A DNA stretch of 64,000 nt from Burkholderiales bacterium. Its GTDB lineage: Bacteria; Pseudomonadota; Gammaproteobacteria; Burkholderiales; Burkholderiaceae_F. Below are positions 28,513-39,718 of this stretch, piece by piece. How positions within the stretch are numbered: position 1 is the stretch's first letter; each line of letters starts with the position of its first letter. The stretch covers positions 43,035 through 107,034 of the forward strand of contig JADCGS010000011.1 of the NCBI GenBank assembly GCA_020248865.1. Direction: 5' to 3'. Both the position numbers and the translations under genes were made by a program. The notes beneath the pieces are model-generated. The model was not told the origin of the DNA, searched no databases, and saw only the letters and a program-made list of their open reading frames with translations.

Positions 28513-29763
28513 CTATCGGTAGGCGAAAGGCCGCGCATCGACCGCGCTGGCGCGGCCCAGCAGCGCGTCGACCACGAGGCGGGCGCTGCCGCCGGCCAGC
28601 GTCCAGCCGAGCGCGCCCTGGCCGACGTTCAGCCACAGCGTCTTGCGCGGTGTGGCACCCAGCAGCGGCAGGCCGGTCGGCGTGGCGGGGCGGAAACCGC
28701 ACCACGGCGCCAGATCGCCAGCGGGCTGCAGCCCGATGACCTCGCGGGTGGCCTGCGCCAGCGCCTCGATGCGCGCGGGCAGCACCCGCTCGTCGTGCCC
28801 GGCCAGTTCGACGAAGCCCGCCACCCGCAGCAGGCGCCGCGCACCGGCGACCAGCGGGGCGAACACCACCTTGCGCCGCGTGTCGGTGATCGACACCTGC
28901 GGCAGCGGCGCGCCCGCCGGCACCGGCACGGTGATCGAGTAGCCCTTCAGCGGATACACGAGCAGGCGCAGCCCCGCGCGCGCGCCCAGTTGCGCCGCGT
29001 GGCTGCCGTTGGCCAGCACCGCGTGGTCGGCGTGCAGAGGCCCGCGCGCCGTTTGCAGTCGCACGCCGCCCTTGTCGGCCGCGATGCCGGTGACTGCGGT
29101 GCCGAACCGAAGCGCGGCCCCGCGCTCCTGCAGCCGCGCGGCCAGCGCATCGCAGTAGGCGCCGCAGTCGGCCGCGGCCTCCGAGGGCGTCCACACCCCG
29201 CCGGCGATCTGCTCCGCGTAGCCGGCCAGCGCCGGTTCGCGCGCGATGCACGCGGCGCGGTCGAGCAGATGCTGCTCGCAACCGAGGCCGGCCTGGAAAT
29301 GCAACTGCGCCTGCGCGGTGGCGAGCGCAGCCGCGTCCGGGTACAGCACCAGCTTGCCGCTGTGCGCAAAGGCGCAGTCGATCCGGGCCTCGCCGATCAC
29401 CTGCTCGGTCACGCGCCGCGACAGGGCCGCCAGCGCCAGCAGCGCGCGCGTGGTGGCCTGCGCTTGCTCGAAACGGCAGGCGCGCAGGAAAGCCAGCCCC
29501 CAGCGCCACTGCAGCGGATCGAACTGGAAGTGGAACTTCAGCGGCGAGTCCTCGTCGGCCAGCAGGGTCGGCAGCTTGCCGACGACCGCCGGCTCGGCCA
29601 GCGGCGCGACGTAGGAGTAGGACAGTTGCGCGCCGTTGCCGCGGCTGGCGCCCTGGCCCGCCGCGCCGGCGCGATCGAGCACCGTGACGCGCAGCCCTTC
29701 CTGCTGCAGCAGCCAGGCGGTGGTGAGCCCGGCCACGCCGGCGCCGATGACGATCACGTGCAT
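28513..29763 (-). CDS. dadA: D-amino-acid dehydrogenase (DadA-type FAD oxidoreductase)
   Basis: 416 residues, full length. DadA oxidatively deaminates D-amino acids and passes electrons to the respiratory chain. The FAD-binding GAGVAG is at residues 7-12 (MHVIVIGAGVAGLTTAWLL). The DadA features SRGNGAQLSYSYVAPLA and GFRPATPTGLPLLGATPRKT are present, with a C-terminal LNVGQGALGWTLAGGSARLV. It converges on the TerB-like gene with a 15-nt gap. Racemase and Lrp genes are not adjacent. Confidence 0.92.
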   Translation of the reverse strand: MHVIVIGAGVAGLTTAWLLQQEGLRVTVLDRAGAAGQGASRGNGAQLSYSYVAPLAEPAVVGKLPTLLADEDSPLKFHFQFDPLQWRWGLAFLRACRFEQAQATTRALLALAALSRRVTEQVIGEARIDCAFAHSGKLVLYPDAAALATAQAQLHFQAGLGCEQHLLDRAACIAREPALAGYAEQIAGGVWTPSEAAADCGAYCDALAARLQERGAALRFGTAVTGIAADKGGVRLQTARGPLHADHAVLANGSHAAQLGARAGLRLLVYPLKGYSITVPVPAGAPLPQVSITDTRRKVVFAPLVAGARRLLRVAGFVELAGHDERVLPARIEALAQATREVIGLQPAGDLAPWCGFRPATPTGLPLLGATPRKTLWLNVGQGALGWTLAGGSARLVVDALLGRASAVDARPFAYR

Positions 29764-29921
29764 CGGTGCAGTCTAAGCAAAGGGGCGATGCGTGCCGGGC
29801 GCTGCTCGGGTCGACCACCCCAGGCGCCAGGGCTGCGCCGCGCGCCGGGCGGCCAACGGCGCGGCGGGAACCGGCGCCCGGGGCGGCGGGACAACGGACG
29901 CCGGGCGACCGGCCCCGGCGA

Positions 29922-30012
29922 CCGGCTACTGGCGATCGGCCACCGGCCACCGGCCACCGGCCACGGGCGGTCGGCGGTCGGCAGCCGGCCACTGGCAACC
30001 GGCGGTCGGCAG
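29922..30012. repeat. Degenerate heptanucleotide tandem array (13 units)
   Basis: Thirteen consecutive 7-bp units of the form YYGGCNN or close to it run without interruption, including four units reading CGGCCAC in the shifted register at 29937-29964. The array occupies the 364-nt gap between the start of dadA and otnK. Apart from the array and a likely promoter for each divergent gene, nothing else was identified in the gap. Confidence 0.75.
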
Positions 30013-30127
30013 GCGCGCAGCGCAAGCCGGCACACCAGGCCGGCACACGCCTTGGCCCGCAGTCCGCGGACGGCGGCAGGCGCGTAGCATGCGCCGCCGC
30101 GTGCCTGCATCGAAGGGAGACAACGCC

Positions 30128-31426
30128 ATGCTGCTCGGCTGCATCGCCGACGACCTGACCGGCGCGACCGACCTGGCGGTCAACCTGCAGCGCGGCGGCC
30201 TTTCGGTGGTGCAGGTCAACGGCGTGCCCGCGCCTGCGCTGGAACTGCCGCCGGTCGATGCGGTGGTGGTGGCGCTGAAGTCGCGCACCATCGCCGCACC
30301 GGCTGCCTGCGCCCAGTCGCTGGCTGCGCTGGCCTGGTTGCGGGCGCGGGGCGCGGCCCGCTGCTTTTTCAAGTACTGCTCGACGTTCGACTCGACGCCG
30401 GCCGGCAACATCGGGCCGGTGAGCGATGCGCTCGCGGCGGCGCTCGCCGTCGGGCGCGAGGCGGCGCCGGACCCGCTGCCGCTGGTGCCGACCACACCCG
30501 CCTATCCGCGCAACCAGCGCACCGTCTATCGCGGGCACCTGTTCGTGGGCGATTCGCTGCTGTCGGACACCGGCATGCGCGAGCATCCACTGACGCCGAT
30601 GACCGACGCCAACCTGGTGCGCGTGTTGCAGGCGCAGACGGCGCGGCGCGTCGGGCGGGTGCCGCACGACACGGTGGCGCAGGGTCCGGCGGCGATCGCA
30701 GCGGCACTGGCGGCCCTGGCCGCCGAAGGCGCCGGCCATGCGCTGCTCGATGCTGTGACTGAAGCGCAGCTGCTCGACATCGGCCGCGCGCTGCGCGATG
30801 CGCCGCTGGCGGCCGGTGGCGCCGGGCTGGGTCACGCCTGGGCAGTGGCGCTGGCACCGCAGTCCGGCGGGCCGGCGCCGGCACTGCCGGCCGTGGGCGG
30901 GCGTGCCGTGGTGCTGGCCGGCAGCTGCTCGGAGGCCACGCGCCGGCAGATCGATGCCGTGCGCGGGCGCTGGCCCTGCGCCACGCTGGATGCCGACGCC
31001 CTCATCGCCGACGCCGAGGCCGAGGTGGCGCGACTGGCCGCGTGGGTGTCGGCGCAGCCGGCCGCGGCGGCGGTGCTGGTGGCGGCCTCGCTGCCGCCCG
31101 CGGACCTGCGCCGCGTGCAGGCGCGCCATGGTGCAAGGGAGGCCGCGGCAGCGGTCGAGGCGGGGTTTCGCCAGCTCGCCTCTCGCCTGCTCGAGCAGGG
31201 GGTACGCCGCTTCATCGTCGCCGGCGGCGAGACCTCCGGTGCGGTGGTGGAAGCGGTCACTGCCTGCACCGGCGGTCAGGTGTTGCGGATCGGACCGGAG
31301 GTCGCCCCCGGCGTGCCGCAGACCGTGCTGCTCGGCACATCGCCGGTCGGTCTGGTGCTGAAGTCGGGCAACTTCGGGGGCGTGGACTTCTTCATGCAAG
31401 CCCTCGGGTTCACACCCGACAGGTGA
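30128..31426 (+). CDS. otnK: Four-carbon acid sugar kinase (OtnK / DUF1537 family)
   Basis: 432 residues from the ATG at 30128, behind GAAGGGAGACAACGCC. The N-terminal substrate domain shows CIADDLTGATDLAVNLQRGG and PTTPAYPRNQRTVYRGHLFV. The C-terminal nucleotide domain shows FIVAGGETSGAVVEAV and LKSGNFGGVDFF. This matches 3-oxo-tetronate 4-kinase, which phosphorylates four-carbon acid sugars before an aldolase step. The usual partner genes (aldolase OtnC, dehydrogenase, isomerase) are absent here, so the exact substrate is uncertain. Confidence 0.88.
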   Translation: MLLGCIADDLTGATDLAVNLQRGGLSVVQVNGVPAPALELPPVDAVVVALKSRTIAAPAACAQSLAALAWLRARGAARCFFKYCSTFDSTPAGNIGPVSDALAAALAVGREAAPDPLPLVPTTPAYPRNQRTVYRGHLFVGDSLLSDTGMREHPLTPMTDANLVRVLQAQTARRVGRVPHDTVAQGPAAIAAALAALAAEGAGHALLDAVTEAQLLDIGRALRDAPLAAGGAGLGHAWAVALAPQSGGPAPALPAVGGRAVVLAGSCSEATRRQIDAVRGRWPCATLDADALIADAEAEVARLAAWVSAQPAAAAVLVAASLPPADLRRVQARHGAREAAAAVEAGFRQLASRLLEQGVRRFIVAGGETSGAVVEAVTACTGGQVLRIGPEVAPGVPQTVLLGTSPVGLVLKSGNFGGVDFFMQALGFTPDR

Positions 31427-31818
31427 TCCCGATGCCTCGGCGCTCGGGATGTGGCCGATGCTTGCTGGGCGGTGGTTCTGGATGTGGCGCGGGGTGCGCT
31501 CACTTCCTACCCGGGCGGGCGTGGCAGCCGCGCGGCTTGCGGCAAGCGGAACCGGCGCGAGTCATCGCGTGGGCCGGGGCAAACTCGTGAGGCGGCAGCG
31601 CCGCCGGAGTGGCGCGGTTGCGCGCGCAGCGCCGACGTTCGTGGCGATCGGGGCTGCCATCGCGCCACCCGTCGAACGGGCCGCGATCGCGGGGGATGAC
31701 CCGGCTAATCGGCGCTTATGCATCTTCAAGGCCGCCGCGGTTCGGCCGATGCTTGAAGCAGTCCTTGCTGGTTACCGACCCGATCGCCCGCCGGGCGCAT
31801 TGATTCAGGAGGCGCTTG
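31427..31818. other. Intergenic region after otnK, no gene supported
   Basis: 392 nt. A weak hairpin, ATCCCGA (31426-31432) with TCGGGAT (31444-31450), sits at the otnK stop and could be a terminator. Arginine-rich open frames cross the region but carry no family features. The only strong signal is AGGAGG at 31807-31812, the Shine-Dalgarno of the next gene. Confidence 0.4.
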
Positions 31819-32133
31819 ATGGATCCGCTGTTCGGCGAGCCGCTCGGCTGGCTGCTGCTGGCGCTGCCGGTGGCGTATGTGTTCGTGCGCGTACCGATGG
31901 TGACGAGTGAGCTGCTGCGCTCGATGCTCGCCGGCGCGGGTGCGGGTCGGCGTGCGGAGGAGTTGATCGCCCGGTTCGAGCGCGGCCGCAACCTCGACCA
32001 GGCGGCGGTGCTGTTCGTCTGGATCCTCGCGCTGACGCTGCCGTGGCCGCTGGGCTATCCGCTGTTTGCGGCAAGCTGCTGGTGGTTCACCGAGCGTGCG
32101 CGGGCGCGGTTCGACTGGCTGCAGCGGCAGTAG
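31819..32133 (+). CDS. Small two-helix membrane protein, unknown
   Basis: 104 residues from the ATG at 31819, set by a perfect AGGAGG six bases upstream; an adjacent TTG is less likely. There are two hydrophobic segments, about 10-25 (LGWLLLALPVAYVFV) and 63-90 (AVLFVWILALTLPWPLGYPL), separated by a basic/acidic loop (GRRAEELIARFERGRNLDQ). The C-terminus is aromatic and basic (CWWFTERARARFDW). No family was recognised. The strong ribosome site and clean membrane pattern argue that it is real. Confidence 0.65.
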   Translation: MDPLFGEPLGWLLLALPVAYVFVRVPMVTSELLRSMLAGAGAGRRAEELIARFERGRNLDQAAVLFVWILALTLPWPLGYPLFAASCWWFTERARARFDWLQRQ

Positions 32134-32142
32134 CCCCGCTGC
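32121..32142. terminator. Hairpin between convergent genes
   Basis: GCAGCGG (32121-32127) pairs with CCGCTGC (32136-32142) across the stop codon of the small membrane protein, next to the end of glmS. No T tract. Confidence 0.4.
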
Positions 32143-33999
<1,857 letters not shown>

Positions 34000-34140
34000 G
34001 CCAACCTCCTCGTGAGTCGGGGGCGGATGCTAGGCGCAGTCGGGTGAAAGAGGCATGCGAAAACTGCTATCAGATCGAAACAAACAGGCGATTCGGCTTG
34101 CGCGTGAAAGAAAATTGCAAGTGCAGTAGATTTCGAGTCC

Positions 34141-34605
34141 ATGGCCTTCAGCCTCGATCCAACGGACCGCCGTCTGCTTGCCCTGCTGCAGGCCGATGCC
34201 GGCCTGACCAACCAGGCGCTGGCCGAGCGCGCGCACATCTCGCCTGCCACCTGTCTGCGGCGGGTGCGGCGGCTGGTGGAGGCCGGCGTGATCGAGCGGC
34301 GCATGGCCATCGTGTCGCCCGATGCCCTGGGCGCCGGCATGACCGCCGTGCTGGAAGTCACGCTCGACCGGCAGGACGCCGCGCGCTTCGAGGCGTTCGA
34401 GGCGCACGTGGCCGCCGAGGCCGCCGTGCAGCAGTGCTACCGCGTGGCCGCCGGCCCGGACTTCGTGCTCATCGCGTACGTGGCCGACATGCCGGCCTAC
34501 CACGCCTTCGTGCAGCGCTGCCTGACCGCCGAGGCCAACGTGCGCAACGTGCGCGCGTTCTTCGCCGTCCGGCGCAGCAAGTTCGCGCCCGCGATCCCGG
34601 TGTAG
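34141..34605 (+). CDS. Lrp/AsnC-family transcriptional regulator
   Basis: 154 residues. The winged-helix domain is N-terminal (LDPTDRRLLALLQADAGLTN, then ISPATCLRRVRRLVEAGVIE). A C-terminal RAM ligand-binding domain follows (AVLEVTLDRQDAARFEAFEA; CYRVAAGPDFVLIAYVADMP). Such regulators form octamers that respond to amino acids. It is divergent from glmS, a pairing I recall from other Burkholderiales, so it may control glmS or itself through the shared 141-nt promoter region. Confidence 0.93.
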   Translation: MAFSLDPTDRRLLALLQADAGLTNQALAERAHISPATCLRRVRRLVEAGVIERRMAIVSPDALGAGMTAVLEVTLDRQDAARFEAFEAHVAAEAAVQQCYRVAAGPDFVLIAYVADMPAYHAFVQRCLTAEANVRNVRAFFAVRRSKFAPAIPV

Positions 34606-34793
34606 CGGCGTTCGCGGCGAACGCGAAGGGCTGGGCGCGTAGCGCGTGGCGCACCGCGCGCGATGGATCGGACGGTCCGGCCGGGCAGTCGCCCGGCGCC
34701 TGACCCAGCTCAAGGGCAAGGGGGCGTTGCGCGCAGGCCTGTTGCCCAGCGCCGCCGGCCGTCGCCGCCGATCCTCGTTGGCCGTTTGCGGTC

Positions 34794-35273
34794 TCAGGCC
34801 GGGAGTTGGTCCGGCCGCAGCTCGTACAACACGTCGGGAAGGCGCTCCATGTTGGCGCGCCCGTCGGTCGACCGCACGGCCCGGAAGCCGTGCTTCTCGT
34901 AGAAGCGGCGCCCCATCGCGTTGCCCTGGAGCGTCCACAGGCGCACGGTGCGGTCCTGCCGCTGCGTGGGCGACAGCGCAAAGGACAGCAGCGCGCTGCC
35001 GTGGCCGCGGCGGACGCGATCGGCCGCCACATAGAGGTTGCCGATCCAGAGCGCGCCGTCGTCGTGCGACTGCAGCGAGACGAAGCCGAGTACGCCGTCG
35101 GTGTCGTGCAGGATCCATGTGCCACCATGCGGCAGCAGGTCCTCGCGCAGCCACTGCTCGACCGCGTGTTGCGGTGGCGGCGGCAGGAAGGCCCAGTGCA
35201 CCGCGCGCGACTGCACGTGCAGCGCAGCGAGCGCCCCCGCATCGGCCGGCGTGGCGGGGCGCAGGCGGCTCAT
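34794..35273 (-). CDS. GNAT-family N-acetyltransferase
   Basis: 159 residues. It has the GNAT fold order: LRPATPADAGALAALHVQSR, then the acetyl-CoA loop in YVAADRVRRGHGSALLSFAL (R-R-G-H-G form of the Q/RxxGxG/A motif), and GRRFYEKHGFRAVRSTDG near the end. The substrate is unknown. Its ATG lies one base after the glmU stop, so the two are translationally coupled. Confidence 0.9.
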   Translation of the reverse strand: MSRLRPATPADAGALAALHVQSRAVHWAFLPPPPQHAVEQWLREDLLPHGGTWILHDTDGVLGFVSLQSHDDGALWIGNLYVAADRVRRGHGSALLSFALSPTQRQDRTVRLWTLQGNAMGRRFYEKHGFRAVRSTDGRANMERLPDVLYELRPDQLPA

Positions 35274-35274
35274 G

Positions 35275-36672
35275 TCACTTCTTCTTCACCGGCCGCGTCC
35301 AGCCTTCGACCACCACCTGCCGCGCCCGCGCGACCGTGAGCCTGCCGGCCGGCACATCCCCGGCGACCGTGGACCCCGCGCCGATGGTGGCCCCGGCGCC
35401 CACCGCGATCGGCGCCACCAGCACCGAGTTGGAGCCGGTCTGCGCATCGTCGCCGATCTCGGTGCGGTGCTTGTTGGCGCCGTCGTAGTTGGCCACGATG
35501 GTGCCGGCGCCGATGTTGACGCGCGCGCCCACGGTGGCGTCGCCCACGTAGGCCAGGTGATTGGCTTTGCTCGCCCGGCCCAGGGTCGAGTTCTTCACCT
35601 CGACGAAATTGCCGATGTGCACCTCGTCGGCCAGTTGCGTGCCCGGCCGCAGGCGCGCGTACGGGCCGATGCGGGCCTGCGCGCCAACCTCCGCCTCCTC
35701 GAGCAGGCAGAACGCGGCGATCTCGGTGCCGGCGCCCACGGTCGCGTTGCGCAGCACGCAGTGCGGCCCCACGCGCACCCCGTCGCCGAGCGTGACCTGG
35801 CCCTCGAACACGCAGCCCACGTCGATGAACACGTCGCGCCCCACCGCCAGCGTGCCGCGCACATCGATGCGCGCCGGGTCGGCCAGGGTTGCGCCCTCCT
35901 CCAGCAGCGCCTGCGCGATGCGCCCCTGCGCCACCCGCTCGGCGGCCGCCCGTTGCGCCGGGCTGTTGACGCCGGCCACCTCCGCCGCATCCGCCGCGGG
36001 CACCGCCGTCACCGTGCAGTGCTCGCGCACCGCCGCGGCCACTACGTCGGTCAGGTAGTACTCGTGCTGGGCGTTGTCGTTGGACAGCGCGCCGAGCCAG
36101 CGCTTCAGCGGCGCGGTCGGCGCCACCAGGATGCCGGTGTTGACCTCGGCGATCGCCAGCTCGTCGCCGTGGGCGTCCTTTTGCTCGACGATCTTGAGCA
36201 CCTTGCCGTGCCAGTCGCGCACGATGCGGCCGTAGCCGGTCGGGTCGGGCAGGGTGACGGTCAGCAGGCCCAGCCCGCTGGAGCCGCCGTCGCGCGCCGC
36301 CGCCAGCAGCCGCTGCAGCGTGGCGGCGGTGATCAGCGGCACGTCGCCATAGAGCACCAGTGTGGGCGCGGCCTCGTCCAGCAGCGCGGCCGCCTGCTGC
36401 ACCGCATGGCCCGTCCCGAGCTGCGGCGACTGCACCACGAACTGCAGGCCGGCACGGTCGGAGAAGGCGGAGCGCACCGCGTCGGCGCCGTGTCCCACCA
36501 CCACGATCACCCGCGCCGCCGCCCCGGCCGCCCGTCCGAGTGCGACGGCGGTGTCGATGACGTGGGCTAGCATCGGCCGCCCGGCGACTTCGTGCAGCAC
36601 CTTGGGCCTTGCCGACTTCATGCGCTTGCCCTGACCGGCGGCCAGGATGACGACGTTCAGGGGCACGTTCAT
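35275..36672 (-). CDS. glmU: Bifunctional UDP-GlcNAc pyrophosphorylase / GlcN-1-P acetyltransferase
   Basis: 465 residues. GlmU acetylates glucosamine-1-phosphate and then uridylates it to UDP-GlcNAc. The N-terminal uridyltransferase has [20 protein letters not shown] and [10 protein letters not shown]. The C-terminal left-handed beta-helix acetyltransferase shows hexapeptide turns and [20 protein letters not shown] and [20 protein letters not shown]. It is near glmS, so both ends of the UDP-GlcNAc pathway are clustered here; glmM is not in the window. It diverges from a lipoprotein gene with only 29 nt between. Confidence 0.97.
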   Translation of the reverse strand: MNVPLNVVILAAGQGKRMKSARPKVLHEVAGRPMLAHVIDTAVALGRAAGAAARVIVVVGHGADAVRSAFSDRAGLQFVVQSPQLGTGHAVQQAAALLDEAAPTLVLYGDVPLITAATLQRLLAAARDGGSSGLGLLTVTLPDPTGYGRIVRDWHGKVLKIVEQKDAHGDELAIAEVNTGILVAPTAPLKRWLGALSNDNAQHEYYLTDVVAAAVREHCTVTAVPAADAAEVAGVNSPAQRAAAERVAQGRIAQALLEEGATLADPARIDVRGTLAVGRDVFIDVGCVFEGQVTLGDGVRVGPHCVLRNATVGAGTEIAAFCLLEEAEVGAQARIGPYARLRPGTQLADEVHIGNFVEVKNSTLGRASKANHLAYVGDATVGARVNIGAGTIVANYDGANKHRTEIGDDAQTGSNSVLVAPIAVGAGATIGAGSTVAGDVPAGRLTVARARQVVVEGWTRPVKKK

Positions 36673-36701
36673 GCGCGGCTTTCAGCCATAAGGACCACCC
36701 G

Positions 36702-37667
36702 ATGAGCTTGCACTCGGATGCTACTGCCCCCGGCGCCGTGCGCCGCCCGCCTGCGGCGCCTGCCTGCCGGCCCGCCGCGCCGGGCACGCTGGCGCGGCGC
36801 GCGCAGCGCGTGCTGGCCCTCGGCCTGGTGCTGCTGCTGGCGAGCTGCTCGTCGATCAAGCTCGGCTACAACAACGCCGATACGCTGCTGGTCTACTCGC
36901 TCGACAGCTACCTCGACCTGGACGAGACGCAGGAGAAGCTCGTGCGCGAGCGCGTGCGCGAGCTGCTGGGCTGGCACCGCAGCACCCAGCTGCGCGCCTA
37001 CGCGCGCCTGCTCGACGACGGCGAGCGCCTGGTCGGCAACGGCCGCGTGACCGCCGACGAGGTACTGGCGTTCCAGCAGGCGATGAACGACAAGCTGATG
37101 CGTGTGGGCGAGCAGGCCGCCCCCGAGCTGGCGCGCCTGGCCCTGACGCTGCAGCCGGCCCAGGTCGACCGCTTTGCCGGCAAGCTGGCGCGCGACAACG
37201 CCAAGGCGCGGCGCGAGTTCGTGAAGACGGCCGGCCGCGAAACGCTGGACGACCGTGTGAAGGCCTATGCCGAGCGCGCCGAGAGCTGGTTCGGCCCGCT
37301 CAGCCGCGAGCAGCTGGAGCTGGTGCGCACCTCGCTGGCCGAGCGCCCCTCCGGCCAGCAGCTGTGGATGGAGGAGCGCGAGCGCCGCCAGCGCGACCTG
37401 GTGACGCTGCTGCGCCGGATCGTCGACGAGCGGCCGACCGAGCCGATCGCGGCGCAATGGCTGCGCGACTATTTTGCGCAGATCGCGCAACCGGACGATG
37501 CCCAGCGCCGCGCCCGCGTGCTGGAGAGCCGGCGCGGCAACGCGCAGCTCATCGCGCAACTGATCAACGGCGCCAGCCCCGCGCAGAAGGCCGCGCTGGC
37601 GCGCAAGCTGCGCGGCTACGCGCAGGACTTCAGCACGCTGGCTGCCGGCAGCGGCGGCCGCGGCTAG
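36702..37667 (+). CDS. DUF6279-type lipoprotein
   Basis: 321 residues. A long Ala/Pro-rich N-region precedes a hydrophobic stretch ending in the lipobox LLASC, which is earlier than most lipoproteins would allow, so a downstream start is possible. The mature protein is helical and charged (KLGYNNADTLLVYSLDSYLD, then many Arg/Glu helices). The YNNAD...LDLDETQ opening matches the DUF6279 family as I remember it. Its function is unknown; it should face the periplasm. Confidence 0.8.
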   Translation: MSLHSDATAPGAVRRPPAAPACRPAAPGTLARRAQRVLALGLVLLLASCSSIKLGYNNADTLLVYSLDSYLDLDETQEKLVRERVRELLGWHRSTQLRAYARLLDDGERLVGNGRVTADEVLAFQQAMNDKLMRVGEQAAPELARLALTLQPAQVDRFAGKLARDNAKARREFVKTAGRETLDDRVKAYAERAESWFGPLSREQLELVRTSLAERPSGQQLWMEERERRQRDLVTLLRRIVDERPTEPIAAQWLRDYFAQIAQPDDAQRRARVLESRRGNAQLIAQLINGASPAQKAALARKLRGYAQDFSTLAAGSGGRG

Positions 37668-37721
37668 CCGCGCCTAGCCGCGCCGGCCCTCGCACTGGCC
37701 CCCGCACGGCCTGCCTCCCGC

Positions 37722-38669
37722 TCAGGCCCGCCACGCCTCGGGCAGCGCCGCGCGGGTGGCGTGCAGGTCCTGGTTGTTTGCCAGGCCGGCCAGCAGCGCA
37801 TCGACCGTGACGCGCACGCGCGGCGCCAGATACTGCCGGTGCGGGTAGTGCAGCACGATCTCGCGGTTGCCGGCGTCGTGCCAGTCGGTCAGCACGGCCT
37901 TCAGCCGCCCCGTGCGCAGCAACGGCATCGCGTGATGCAGCCCCACCTGCGCGATGCCGGCGTGCTCCAGCGACAGGTCGATCAGCGCCTCGGGGTCCGA
38001 CAGCCACAGGCGGGCCGGTACCGACAGCACCGTGGCGCCGCGCCCGCTGGCGCGGCGAAAGCGCCACGGGATGTCGCCGCCGCCGGGCAGCCGCACGCCC
38101 AGCAGGTCGTGCTGCGCCAGGTCGGCCACCTGCCGGGGCGCGCCGTGCGCGCGCAGGTAGCCGGGCGAGGCCACCAGCACCAGCGGCAGCCGCGCGATCC
38201 GGCGCGCCACCAGGCTCGACTCCTCGATGACGCCGCCGCGCACCCCGATGTCGTAGCCCTCCGCCAGCAGGTCGACCGCGCGATTGTCCAGGCTCACTTC
38301 GACCTGCAGCTCGGGGTGGCGCGCGGCAAGCGCCGGCAGCAGCGGCAGCAGGTAGCGGCGGCCGAACGACACGCCGACCGAGATGCGTACCCGCCCGACC
38401 GCAGCGCCGCGCGCATGGCCGATCTCGGCCACCGCCTCGTCCAGCGCGCGCAGGGCGGCGGCGGCGCGCCCCCGGAACGCCTCGCCCTCGGCGGTCAGCC
38501 GCAGCTGGCGGGTCGAGCGGTTGAACAGGCGCACGCCGAGCTGCTGTTCCAGCCGCGCGACGTTCTTGCTGACGGCGGCCGGCGTCAGATCGAGCTTGGC
38601 GGCGGCGGCCGTGAAGCTGCCGGCCGCTGCCGACTCGGTGAACGACACCAGCGCAGAAACATTAGTCAT
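37722..38669 (-). CDS. LysR-family transcriptional regulator
   Basis: 315 residues. The N-terminal helix-turn-helix is clear (ALVSFTESAAAGSFTAAAAK, LTPAAVSKNVARLEQQLGVR). The effector-binding domain follows with RVRISVGVSFGRRYLLPLLP. Type: CrgA/AaeR-like by the motif FNRSTRQLRLTAEGEAF. It is divergent from the NmrA-family gene with a 103-nt gap, the usual layout for a LysR regulator and its target. Confidence 0.93.
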   Translation of the reverse strand: MTNVSALVSFTESAAAGSFTAAAAKLDLTPAAVSKNVARLEQQLGVRLFNRSTRQLRLTAEGEAFRGRAAAALRALDEAVAEIGHARGAAVGRVRISVGVSFGRRYLLPLLPALAARHPELQVEVSLDNRAVDLLAEGYDIGVRGGVIEESSLVARRIARLPLVLVASPGYLRAHGAPRQVADLAQHDLLGVRLPGGGDIPWRFRRASGRGATVLSVPARLWLSDPEALIDLSLEHAGIAQVGLHHAMPLLRTGRLKAVLTDWHDAGNREIVLHYPHRQYLAPRVRVTVDALLAGLANNQDLHATRAALPEAWRA

Positions 38670-38772
38670 TCAACGCGAAGTTGAAAATGATCCGACATTC
38701 TATGTCTTCTAGTTGGGACCATGCTGGCCTACATTGCGCTCCATCGCAACCCCACTCCAGAGGAAAGCAGAC

Positions 38773-39630
38773 ATGACGAACCACATCCTGGTCACCGGCT
38801 CCACCGGCAACATCGGCCGCGAACTGGTCAAGCAACTGCAGGCGCGCGGCGCCGACTTCGCCGTCATGACGACCCAGCCCGGCCGGGCCCCGGCCGGCGT
38901 GCGCGCAGTGCACGGCGACTTCACGCAGCCGGCCAGCCTGGCGGCGGCGTTCGCCGGCACCGACACCCTGTTCCTGCTGTTTCCGCTGGTGCCGGGCATC
39001 CTCGACATGGCGCGCAATGCCGTGGCGGCGGCGCAGGCGGCCGGTGTGCGGCACATCGTGCGCTCGTCGGGCGCCGGCGCCGATGCCGACAGCCCGGCCT
39101 CCATCGCCCGGGTGCACGGTCAGATCGACGACCTCATCGCCGGCAGCGGCATCGCCTATACCCTTCTGCGCCCCACCAGCTTTATGCAGAACGCCATCAA
39201 CTTCTCCGCCGGGTCGATCAAGGGCGCCGGTGCCATCTACGCGCCGCACGGCAACGGCGCCGTGAGCGTGATCGACGTGCGCGACATCGCCGAGGCCGCC
39301 GCGGCCGTGCTGGCCGCGCCTGCCGCGCACGCCGGCGCCGCCTACACGCTGACCGGCGGCGAGGCCTTGACGGATGCGCAGATGGCGGCCGACATCGGTC
39401 GGGCCATCGGCCGCGAGGTCGCGTATGTCGATGTGCCCGAGCAGGCCGCCGTCGACGCCATGACGCAGATGGGCATGCCGCCGCAGCTGATCGACTGGCT
39501 GATGAGCCTGAACCACGTGATCAAGCAGGGCTGGGCGGCGGGGCTGACCGACGATGTTCGCCGGCTCACCGGCCACGCGCCGCGCCGCTTTGCGGACTTT
39601 GCCCGCGAGCACGCCGACGCCTGGCGCTGA
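38773..39630 (+). CDS. NmrA-like NAD(P)-binding oxidoreductase
   Basis: 285 residues from the ATG at 38773, behind AGAGGAAAGCAGAC. The Rossmann motif GSTGNIG is at residues 9-15 (LVTGSTGNIGRELVKQLQAR). The atypical-SDR/NmrA pattern continues with VHGDFTQPASLAAAFAGTDT, RSSGAGADADSP and LRPTSFMQNAINF. The classical YxxxK site is absent. These proteins act as quinone or azo reductases or redox sensors. Control by the divergent LysR gene is likely. Confidence 0.88.
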   Translation: MTNHILVTGSTGNIGRELVKQLQARGADFAVMTTQPGRAPAGVRAVHGDFTQPASLAAAFAGTDTLFLLFPLVPGILDMARNAVAAAQAAGVRHIVRSSGAGADADSPASIARVHGQIDDLIAGSGIAYTLLRPTSFMQNAINFSAGSIKGAGAIYAPHGNGAVSVIDVRDIAEAAAAVLAAPAAHAGAAYTLTGGEALTDAQMAADIGRAIGREVAYVDVPEQAAVDAMTQMGMPPQLIDWLMSLNHVIKQGWAAGLTDDVRRLTGHAPRRFADFAREHADAWR

Positions 39631-39654
39631 GCGCGCGGCGCGCCGGCCGCGCGC
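39631..39654 (+). terminator. GC hairpin between convergent genes
   Basis: GCGCGCGGC (39631-39639) pairs perfectly with GCCGCGCGC (39646-39654). It begins right after the NmrA-like stop and is followed by TTGGGG, not a real T tract. Confidence 0.5.
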
Positions 39655-39718
39655 TTGGGGGCGTGCCGTGGTGCCTGCGGCGGTACCTGTCGCGGTGCGC
39701 GCGCCTTCAGCGCGCCGC

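Noticed and set aside
29922..30012. Heptamer array as a CRISPR array
   Set aside because: The units are 7 bp and contiguous with no spacers, and there are no cas genes in the window.
31449..31910. 153-codon open frame between otnK and the small membrane protein
   Set aside because: Composition is Arg/Ala-rich with no motifs, and it overlaps the start of a gene that has a perfect Shine-Dalgarno in another frame.
34000..34140. glmS ribozyme
   Set aside because: The class is typical of Gram-positives, the leader is only 141 nt and shared with a divergent gene, and no matching core was seen.
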